Shown: positions 42,602 to 51,550 of the stretch, one piece after another
How the letters are laid out: each line of letters begins with the position of its first letter
How positions within the stretch are numbered: position 1 is the first letter of the stretch
Origin: Protonemura montana
Lineage: Eukaryota > Arthropoda > Insecta > Plecoptera > Nemouridae
Assembly (NCBI GenBank): GCA_947568835.1
Contig: OX387602.1
Coordinates: 31,110,133 to 31,174,132 of the forward strand
DNA length: 64,000 nt
Reading direction: 5' to 3'
Notes under the pieces: model-generated
The model's input: the letters and a program-made list of their open reading frames with translations, nothing else
Told to the model about the DNA's origin: nothing
Database searches by the model: none
Position numbers and translations under genes: made by a program

Positions 42602-43580
42602 AAAAACCACCAGATAGCGCTGGGGGTCACGGTGCGACTTAACACGTCTGCGTGTTCGGTGAATCTTTTCAAATAAGATTGAATGCCAGCCCCTATCAAG
42701 TTAACTGTTCGTTAATGGCGTTGTCCATGTCAGGATTGAATACCTGCACAGGTCAGATCGATCGCAACAGCTGGTGAAAGCCCACACTTTGGCATTTCCG
42801 GGGGCTTCAGTACTGCTATTTGTTGCGGCCGTGTCGGGCTCTTACTTGCGAGGACGAATAATAATTGTACGCTTTTTTATATAAAGTAAATTCAGTATAT
42901 TTCGTTATAAGTAATGAAGTAAGTAATGAATTCAAGTAGGTTCATCTTTCTCGACAATGTATGGTCGTCTGCGTGGCTCAGTGGTATAGTCGCTGCTAAG
43001 GGGTCGTCAAATATACCCGCTGCATAGATCGAAACCACACGACTGAGGATGCTTTTTACCGTTGATAAACGAATTCCAATATTCGCCAGTAGCCGCTGGA
43101 GTCGGGTGACTTAGATATCTGAAAATTGCAAGAGAACACATATGTCCGCATGGTCGTGCGGTTAAAGGCATTGAAATAATTGATCACATGATGATAGAGT
43201 TGATGAAGGACCGGGTTCGAATCACGTTGGTGCCACGACGCGGTTGCATTCTATTGCCATTTTTTTTGCGTATGTTTTAAGACACTAGCAAAATTGCCGG
43301 GCGCTCCTGGCGCTTTGCGCCAGTCGCGCCCGCCAATTTTGCGGGACGTTCCCACGACCCCAAACCCCACCTATACCCCGTGTGCAGCTCCTAAGTCTAG
43401 CATCAAGCATAAAGGAACATGGGAACTAGTGTTAAGTACAAAACTAGCATCAAAGCCACCTGTTGGCAGAAATTGGTACTACACTCTGGACTTAAAATAA
43501 TTTTTCATATTTGGTGAAGTGTTATCTAATTTGATCGTAAGAAACCGAACGCATCACAATTTCGACACGAAGTACGTAAG
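42602..43580 (+). repeat. 1.76-kb tRNA-like array, unit 8 (truncated edge copy)
   Basis: Left terminal repeat with AACACGTCTGCGTGTT; tRNA-like A with near-canonical TGGCTCAGTGGTATAGTCGC; tRNA-like B with GGTTCGAATC; hairpin 43285-43339 with loop TTT. Homology fades after about 43580, so tRNA-like C, D and the right terminal repeat are missing. Confidence 0.9.
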
Positions 43581-44861
43581 TTAGGGAAATATAAAATAGT
43601 CCAATGTGTTTTAATGACAGGTATAAAAAGTTAAACAAATGCATATTTACTGATCCTACGTTAGCGAACTACAGTGCCAAGGATTGTGGTTATTGGTGTT
43701 CAGATTGCAAACAGAAAGAGAAATTTCACAGAACGACATTTGTGTCAGCTTTTATTTACAATTTGGTTAGAACTTGCATGAAATTCTAATAAATACAAGC
43801 AAAAAGTACCATAAATAATAGAGCGAATGTGGTGTATGTCATAGATGAGAAGTGTATCTGGGTCACAGCACAATGCACTCATTAAATCTACGGAACCAAG
43901 AGTATACCTGAATATCACGACCAATTACTTTATTTGCTGGGCCGTTTCTTTAGTTAAAGCACATTTCAAAAACGAAAATTATAATTCAACTGGTAACGGG
44001 GACTGTGCATTTTGCTTCTGTCAAGAAAAAGTGACACAACTTAAGTTAATACAGGAACTTGTCAACAAAATAAAGATACAAATAAATACATTATCTCTTC
44101 GAAAAAGTGTTTCACAAAATAAAACAAAACAGAAAATGGATCCGTACCCCAAAAGCATATAAAGGAAAAACAATGCGTTAAAAGTTTGAGTTGCAAGTAA
44201 CAAGCGTCATAAACCCTGACTAAATCATAACCGTAAATCTATTAGTATTTTTAAAAAGCATTTTGAAAAGCATTTTCAAAGGAAACAATTTTAGCGTATG
44301 GCCCGGCTCTATCACATGGAACAAGTTGTTATTCAAATCTTATAAAATGTCATCGAAAAGACCAGCAATTGACATAACAGCGAGGAAAGTTTGGTACCTT
44401 GACTAGTTAGCTACACAATAAGCTAGAATAAAGCAGTAAAGCGTCGTAAATAATACACCGTTAATTAGTCACAGGAAGGAAGACAGGTTGACAGAAACAA
44501 TACCAATGCCTGGCAGTCCCAATATAACGGACCCAAGCAAAAAGATTTCAAACGAAACTTCCGTAAGCCATTTTGCTGTGAGTCTAAGCCAGTTTTTGTA
44601 AAGGCAATGGCAGCAGAACTTCAATGTTAAAGATTGGTCTCTATGCTTGCCAAGTGACATGCTAAAATCATCATACACCTCGCCCCAATGCTTCGTCATA
44701 GTTCGTGATACTTTCGTAAAATGATGATTATAAGGTTACTTCACCGTTAGCGCTATGTATTGGCCTCATCGGCAGACAGCACAATTCACTCCGGCCGATT
44801 GGAATTGCAACGTACGCTGGTAAGGCACCCTTCGACTTCAGCCCGGCTAGAGGACCAGCTG
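43581..44861. other. Intergenic DNA, probable 3' flank of the coiled-coil gene
   Basis: AT-rich with no repeat or gene recognised. The part nearest 44861 would hold the 3' UTR of the minus-strand gene. A 76-codon minus frame at 44469-44699 lacks any family resemblance. Confidence 0.4.
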
Positions 44862-45101
44862 CTAGTCTTCCCCCCGTGACTTGGCTATCAGCTGCTGCTG
44901 CAGTGTTGCCATCTCCATCTTCAGCGAGTCCAGGCAGCCCTGGAGGTCTGCCAGCGGTTCGTTCCGAGGTAGGTTGAGCTCGGTGCGTTGCATCAGCGCC
45001 GCAATGGCGCCACCATCGTCGTAGCGAGCTGGCGGCGGCGGCGGCGGCAGGCGGTCCACGCTTGGAGGCTTGGATAGCGCGTCCAGGCGCAGGCGTAGAA
45101 G
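44862..45101 (-). CDS. Coiled-coil gene exon 5 (C-terminus)
   Basis: Acceptor CTGATGTTGCAG. 79 residues: LLRLRLDALSKPPSVDRLPP, a Pro run, LQGCLDSLKMEMATLQQQLI, then AKSRGED and TAG. Confidence 0.8.
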   Translation of the reverse strand, partial: LLRLRLDALSKPPSVDRLPPPPPPARYDDGGAIAALMQRTELNLPRNEPLADLQGCLDSLKMEMATLQQQLIAKSRGED

Positions 45102-48100
45102 CTGCAACATCAGGCACACGATGAGCGACATGCGCAATATAAGCAAAAAATAATAGTTCAAATAATAAACTGATTCCATATACCACACTCAAAGGCTAGG
45201 ATAGGGAAGGTTAGTTTAGGTTAGGTCAAAATGGGTTAGGATAGGTTAGGTAAAGATAGGTTAGGATAGGTTAAATTAGGTAAGGAAACCCTGATGCTTA
45301 TGAAACTTGAAACAAGTGCCTTCAATGCACGAAATTGCGCATTTCACAAATTAATTAAAAAGTTATCCAGCAACTCCAAAGAAACAAACGGCAAACAAAT
45401 TCAAAAGTTCAAAAGTGTTCTTCAGTGAGACCTGTGGAAAATTTTGCATTAAGCTCGGGGAGGAACCAACTTTGCTAGGGTTCCGAAAGGTTTGCCAACT
45501 GGAAAATGATTTGGTGTGATCGCTGTGATGAGACAAAACCTAGAGAGCATCAGTTTTACTACGGGAGTTGGTTGTAAGGTTGGCTGCTTGCCTTGTTTTG
45601 CTGCAGCGTAGACTGAGTAGCATCGCGTAGTTCCCCAACCTGGGTCTGCAGCGCCGTCTTGTCAGCAAGCAGGCTTGCCAACTCCGTCTCCCAGTCCGGG
45701 GGAGGCATGGTCTAAAACACACCAAACAAAAGTTGGTAACATTCTTTAGAGGAAAGCCTTTTCTTCACATTAGGACCATTTTGTAACTGATATATTTTGA
45801 TATTCTTCTCATTTGATTATAAGTAAGCTATTCCTTGATGACAACATATTTTGGCTGAAACTGGAATTGAAAACCCTGAACCGTTCGGACACTTTCTCTT
45901 AACCCAGCGGAAATTGGAGCTCGAGGGGAAAATCAGAAGAATTGGAACCTGAATGATTACTTATTGAAGGAATAAATGGTAAAAAAATATATTAGGTTAC
46001 ATATTCTGCCAAGAAATGAAAGGAAATACTCTTTGACTGGGCATTTAGAAACACTAGAAAATTTTGAAGATGTCCTAAAAATTCCTCCAAATTGATCTGG
46101 TTGTTTGGTCAGTAGAGCAATAACAATAACTCTTTAGCTAAACTAATCAATCACAAGATATTGCAAATCTTCAAGTTTTGCTGGGCCTGAGTATTTAAAA
46201 GTTGCTGCCACAACAAGTGAAGGAAACAGAATTAAGAGGTAAGACGCTATTCAGGATAAGCAAATTTCAATCTAAACTCAGCAAGATCTTTGCTTGTAAT
46301 GGCGGGCAGTATAACAGCATAAAGTAAACTCATTATTTATTGCCAGACGCTTATCGATTCCCACGATAGCATTCTCGGGTCTTCTAGATCAACTTAACTC
46401 CCAGCCAGTAAGCACATCGACGGCAATAGCATGAGCCATTTGCAATTGAAAACACTTTACAACTAGGCTATCGAATTCTAAGCAAATAACAACTAATGTT
46501 TCCAATGTTTAATTCTCCTATGACAAAATAACCACATACAAATACAAACAATTCCCTTGTCCAGGCACCCAAAAGTGCATCTAACTAAAAAATTAAAATC
46601 CAAAATTCAAAGAACTAACATTTTTTTCCCATATTTTTTTTATAAAATGACATTAAAAAACTCCACACAGTGTTTTAGTAAAAAAAAAAAAAAAAATGTT
46701 ACCCGTTTTTCGAGGTCTGCTCGAAGCCGCTCGAGCTCCGCCTTGCAGTTCTCGTGCGCGACCTGTTCGGTGTCAAGGTCGCGTTGCAGTCTCGCGACGG
46801 ACGTACGCAAGACTCCGCCCATCGCTTCTGAGCGACCCAACGCCACGCGCACGCCGTCCAGAGTGTCGGCGCCCTCGGAGGCTAGGCGGACCATCTCAGC
46901 CCGGAGACGTACACACTCGGTCGCATCAGAATCTAAAGGAACGTAGCAGCTATGTTGGTGACACAGAAAAAGCTGGCACAGATATTCCATCCTTATGAGG
47001 CAAAGACTAGCACAGATAAAGCTTGCACAGATATTCCATCCATATGAGGCAAAGACTAGCACAGATAAAGCTTGCACAGATATTCCATCCTTATGAGGCA
47101 AAGACTACCACAGATAAAGATTACACAGATATTCCATCCTTATGAGGCAAAGACTAGCACAGATAAAGCTTGCACAGATATTCCATCCTTATGAGGCAAA
47201 GACTAGCACAGATAAAGCTTGCACAGATATTCCATTCCATCCAGTGATGTATTCGTAAAATTTTTAGTGGGGGTACGCAAAAATGACCCATTTTTTTGTG
47301 TCGGCGGGGGGGGGGGGGGGGGGGGGGGGGGAGGAGACCCAAGGCGAATGCACCGAAAGAGTGGAAATAGGGGGCTTCGGGCGCAGCTCCAAGTGAATTT
47401 TTATTCTAAGGTTTCTTTTGGAGCCAATCTACGAGTTTACGATGAAATTGGGCTTGGAATGACATGGTCAGAACTGCATTTTTAATTACGTAATGATTTT
47501 GAGAAAATTAAATTAATGCCGCCCTCTCATGTCTACACCTTCCCACATTGTTGCAGTCTTGAAATTTGGTGGGGATTCGGGAATCTGGTAAAAGAAAGTC
47601 TAATCATTTTAATCGAATACTGGTTTAAATTTTTGTTGAAACTATCCATAGATACGCGCGTACTTTCGCGTTGAGGAGATTACATCAGTTTCCACAATGA
47701 CTCTTTTTCATTGAACTCTTCTTCATTCGACGTTGGTGGTGTCTTCAACTTCTCCCAAACCAAATTTTGGTTTTTTAGGAGGGGCAAGGCCCGAAAGGGA
47801 ATGCAAATCCACTTGCTTCCTCTTCTGTATCTTGAATTGAACTAACTCGTCCAGTGTGGCTCGTATGTGGCAATTTGGTTATTGTTTGTATTTTTGTCTT
47901 TCCTGCGAATTCTTATTATTTGAAGCGGGCTTGCTTCTGAGAGCTTGCACCGCCGTGCGACGCCGCGAAAGCGGCTACCGACTTCCCTACGTGATAACAG
48001 TAATATGGTTCTAACTAACCCCTTTGTTGCAAGTCGCGACGCCGACATAGTTCCAGCCTACCTACTCTTAGTACGTTCGCATACAGTGGCAATCTTGCTA

Positions 48101-50815
48101 GGTCTATTTTTAAGTAAGTGGATTATTAGAAATAAAACCCTTAACTGGGATATTTTCGGCTTTTAAAAAAAGAAGTGCAGGATATTCCGAATAATCATAA
48201 TTTAATACTGCTTTCCCGTGCATTCACCTGCGTTCCCTCAAAAATTCAAAGTGGGGGTACGGCCAAAAATAAAATTAATAGTGGGTGGACTGCGTACACC
48301 CGCGTGCATTGACCAATACATCACTGATTCCATCCTTATGAGGCAAAGACTACCACAGATAAAGCTTGCACAGATATTCCATCCTTATGAGGCAAAGACT
48401 ATCACCTTAGAGAAAATAATACGGGAATAATAGAAAATAATTTCTCTAAGCTATCACAGATAAAGCTTGCACAAATATTCCACCTATGTTGTAGGCAAAG
48501 AATTCAACTTCTGGCAAACAATTTTTTTTTTTTTTTACTATTCTGATCTTGGTTAAAAAGTGCCATTTTGAGGCTCATAAAAACTGTCTTTGACCCAAAC
48601 CCACCTGTTGCTTCTGTGAGGAGACTTCCGTCAGCGTCGCCCCTCGCTGCTTGATCTCGATTGGCCGGTTCTCCCGATGAAACGGCGGTCACGTTCCTGA
48701 GCAGACATTCCAAGGCCGTCTGGATGCCGGAGTTCTGCCAGCGCACCTTGATGCCGTTCAATCGGTCAACCATCAGCTGTTCACGTTCCATCATTCCAGT
48801 TTCCGGGAGGCTTAGTTCCATCATCTCGCACAACTCTCGTAGGTGAGTCTCGCTATAAGTGACCTCCGAGATCGCCCCTAGCAACGCAGTGAAACCAGCC
48901 TCCTTGGCCTGGCCTTGCATGGCCTGGTATTGTTGCTCGATCCTCGCGAAGTCGTCGCGAAGTCTATCGACGGCCGCGTCCACCTCCGTCTTTTCCGTAG
49001 CCGCCGTTGCCAGGGCGACCTCAAGCTCCGCCTTCTCTCTTGCGACGCGCGCGGCCGAGATCTCGCTGGCCTTGACCTCGTCGAGAGCAGCTTCGTGCGA
49101 AGCCGTCAACAGTCGAACGCGCTCCGCAAGGCGGTGCTCGGCGGCCGCGGCCTCGACGCGCAGTCGGGCGACTTCCGCCTGAAGCTCCGCCCCCTCGACG
49201 TCCCGCGCGGCCAGCGCCGCCCGGAGCTCGCCCAGCTGCGTCTCCGTCTCCGAGTTCCCGGAACGAGTCCGTGCGTGCACCGGCACCGGTTCCGCGCGCA
49301 GCTGTTCCAAGATGGCGGCCTCGCGCTCGAGCATCGCGGCGTGGATCGACTCGAGCCGCTGCACGAGCGCTGTCTTCTCCGCGGCCGCGCGGCTCCGCGT
49401 CTCCTCGACGACGGAACGCTGGGCGGCCGCCTCCTCCGCTAGCCGTGCCGCCGCGTGACTGGCCGACACGGCCGCTCCGCGAGCGCTCATCGTCGCCTGC
49501 TCCGAGCGGAGCGCGGCGGCGCGCGCATCGCGCAGCTGGTCGCGATACAACGCGGCCGACTTGCGCGCCGCTTCGAGGTCGTTGCGACGAATGGCGACGC
49601 GACTCTCCGCGGCTCGTTGCCGTGACGACAGCGCCGCGATGTCGGCGTGCTGCGACGCGACCTTGAGCTTCAGACCGCGGATGGCGCTGTCCTTGGACTC
49701 TGCATCGAGTTGCAGTTCTTGAAGCTTGACGCGGAGGAGTTTGTTGGAGGCCGGCAGATCTCCGTCAAAATCAAGGTCGTGGGTCATCGTTCGTCGCAGG
49801 GCCTCCACTTCGGCGTGGACCTCTTGAAGCCTCGCGCTGGCGTCCATCTTGTCTGACAAAACCCCGGCCACCTGGAAGCCGCAGGATCGATCCTCTCCGT
49901 CGACGTCGTTCAAGAGCGTAGCTTGGTAAGAGCGCGCGGTGTCGAGGAGCAGGAGCCGTCGTATTCGAAACAGTTCCTCTTCGTGGCCGCTGGCTCCCGA
50001 TAGCGTCGAGAACGAGTCGGCACGTTCCGAGCAGTTTGAGTCGAGGTCAAACACCGATGAGCACCGCGATGCGTTAGAGTCTGCGTCAGCTCGAGAGTTT
50101 TTAAACGCCACGGCCAATTGGTCCGTCGTGGTGGCATCACCGTCGAGAGATAACGTCTCCAAGGCATTGCTAAGGTTTCCGTTTGTAACGTTGGCAGACT
50201 GTTTCTTCTTGCCGATGGCCAGGACGCTGTCGACGGGCCTTGGCGAGGTTAACTTTCCGTTTGTTTTGTGCGTACCGTTTGAGATTGCCTTGTTTTTTGC
50301 GCCGTGGACTCGAGGTATTTCTTGTGACAAACCGAGAGAAGTTTTGTCTTTGTGTTGAGCACCGACTGCATTCCCTGCAAGAACCATTGTCGGAATTTCA
50401 ATCATTGTTCTGTGGTGCCCAAAAGTTGGGTCCGAATCGGATAGGGAAGACTCACCGATTGCGCTTGCCGGCATTGTTTGAGTGTGTTTCTCGTTGTTCA
50501 CGATGATATGGGTAGAATCTTTGCTGATCTGTCTGCAAAGCTTTGTCTTGGGAGTCGTTGAAAAGCCATAACTTTCCAGCGCTGAGGCCGGCGTCAAGCT
50601 TGCGGGCGTGATCTGCAACGAGAAAAAGTTGAGCGTCTCTTTTGTACTCGTGAATACAGGCTGCGCTGTAATAATATTACCTTAAACTCTGTATTGGGAT
50701 CGACTACGTCGTTTAATGCACTCTTTCCGTCACTGCACCACGAATTGGGAGCAAATGAATTTGCTTCCCTATTTTCTTGCTCGACAGAATAATAGTCGAG
50801 GTTAAGGTTGTACAT
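44862..50815 (-). CDS. Coiled-coil protein of unknown function, five exons
   Basis: Coding exons in gene order: 50815-50681, 50612-48605, 46932-46703, 45711-45592, 45101-44862. They total 2733 bases in one frame, 910 residues plus TAG. Residues 1-345 are mostly disordered (TPASLTPASALESYGFSTTP, NVTNGNLSNALETLSLDGDA). About 345-630 is a long Ala/Glu/Arg-rich heptad coiled coil, 640-715 a helical segment (CEMMELSLPETGMMEREQLM), 716-831 more coiled coil, and the tail is Pro-rich (RLPPPPPPARYDD) followed by a short helix. There is no signal peptide or membrane segment, so it is probably cytoplasmic or cytoskeletal. Long coiled coils give little family information; a spindle or centrosome protein is one guess among several. 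Its start lies 625 bp from the divergent gene at 51441. Confidence 0.75.
45196..45292 (+). repeat. Degenerate TTAGG-type repeat (intron 4 of coiled-coil gene)
   Basis: Many interrupted GGTTAGG/GGATAGG units (GTTAGTTTAGGTTAGGTC, GGATAGGTTAGG). CCTAAC-type in the sense of the host gene. Confidence 0.75.
45592..45711 (-). CDS. Coiled-coil gene exon 4; GC donor
   Basis: Acceptor GTGTTTTAG, donor AAG|GCAAGC (GC-AG). Residues 792-831: DWETELASLLADKTALQTQV then GELRDATQSTLQQNK. No GT donor that keeps both frame and heptads is evident. Confidence 0.7.
45712..46702. other. Coiled-coil gene intron 3, featureless
   Basis: AT-rich intron of 991 bp. No element, repeat or gene recognised. Confidence 0.5.
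46703..46932 (-). CDS. Coiled-coil gene exon 3
   Basis: Acceptor GTTCCTTTAG, donor CGG|GTAACA. Residues 715-791, heptad-rich: ECVRLRAEMVRLASEGADTL and ENCKAELERLRADLEKR. Confidence 0.82.
46968..47241 (+). repeat. 49-bp minisatellite, left block (coiled-coil gene intron 2)
   Basis: About 5.5 units of the same sequence as 9545-10250 (AGCTTGCACAGATATTCCAT, CCTTATGAGGCAAAGACTAG). Interrupted at 47241 by a hAT-type insertion. Confidence 0.93.
47242..48326. mobile_element. Non-autonomous hAT-type DNA transposon with 8-bp TSD
   Basis: Begins CAGTGATGTATT and ends AATACATCACTG, the CAGTG-type termini of hAT elements. It is flanked by perfect 8-bp duplications ATTCCATC at 47234-47241 and 48327-48334. 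Subterminal GGGGGTACGC / GCGTACACCC also pair. It contains a G run of about 27 (47306-47332) and no transposase frame. Confidence 0.9.
48327..48480 (+). repeat. 49-bp minisatellite, right block
   Basis: Continuation of the array split by the hAT insertion, about 2.5 units, itself split by a 45-bp insertion at 48406-48450. Confidence 0.9.
48406..48450. mobile_element. 45-bp palindromic micro-insertion with 7-bp TSD
   Basis: Starts CTTAGAGAAA and ends TTTCTCTAAG, a perfect 10-bp inverted repeat. It is flanked on both sides by CTATCAC (48399-48405 and 48451-48457). Removing it restores a normal minisatellite unit. Confidence 0.8.
48605..50612 (-). CDS. Coiled-coil gene exon 2
   Basis: Acceptor TTTCTCGTTGCAG, donor ACAG|GTGGGT. 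669 codons; contains the disordered N-terminal part and the main coiled coil. Confidence 0.85.
50681..50815 (-). CDS. Coiled-coil gene exon 1
   Basis: ATG at 50815-50813; 45 residues beginning MYNLNLDYYSVEQENREANS. Donor AAG|GTAATA and a 68-bp intron. Just upstream, an ATG gives MSDIS followed by GTAAGA, a donor that could splice in phase to exon 2, so this exon may be alternative. Confidence 0.6.
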
Positions 50816-51440
50816 CTTACGCTAATATCGCTCATTGTCTTTTCCTTAAGAATAATACTTGCTGAGAAGACTTAATTTTTTCTACGGCTATATATTGTGC
50901 ACAAGTTTGGTATGAAATACTGATCTGTAATTGCTAGAAAGTTCTAAAATTGCAGCGATGACAGCACCAGTTCGCTGCTGTCAGTGCCACTCGTGACGTG
51001 ACTGTAGTGCAATGCGCATGTCCGCTATGTTTAAATCTCTTTGGCGCATTTATTATGAAACAAAAATTTGTAAATCACAAATATCGTGATGTTTATTTTG
51101 ATATACACCATTAAATATGTTTGTTCCAGAACAACCCAATCCACAACCTAGACATGTGGGACAGACCATATTTTCCCCATATTTTAATTTATGTCTATGC
51201 TCACCAAATGAATCGAAATACATTTGGGATTTCATAGCAGCTACCTTCATTAACATCTAGGTAATTAATCATTTGTTTACCTGTAAAACCTTCACTCTCG
51301 ATCTGACAGGACACTGGTGAACAACCTCGCCTATAACCTATCAATAAAAAATCAGAATAAGCCTTCAAATACATTGTCATTGACTGCTAAAACTAAGTCT
51401 TGACAGCACATCGCCAAGCAGTGGAGTTTGTTTCGTTGCC
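50816..51440. promoter_or_regulatory. Short divergent intergenic region, possible bidirectional promoter
   Basis: 625 bp between the start codons of two head-to-head genes. It must contain both 5' UTRs and promoters unless there are upstream non-coding exons. No TATA element is placed with confidence. Confidence 0.4.
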
Positions 51441-51550
51441 ATGCCGGCCGTACAAGAAACTGAAGACCCCATGATAATTCTTGCTTGCGTGATCCTCGTG
51501 GCTGTGTTTATCGTGACGGTGGCCTCCGCAAGCCTCTGGTTCTGCAACTG
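51441..51550 (+). CDS. Membrane protein exon 1
   Basis: Start codon, membrane segment and donor AACTG|GTAAGT. Confidence 0.7.

Noticed and set aside
30254-43580. A genuine tRNA gene cluster
   Set aside because: The acceptor and T stems of the modules do not pair well and several copies break box B, so decoding tRNAs are unlikely even though Pol III promoter boxes are intact.
48859-49666. Plus-strand open frames of 107-175 codons
   Set aside because: They are antisense shadows of the GC-rich coiled-coil exon on the minus strand.
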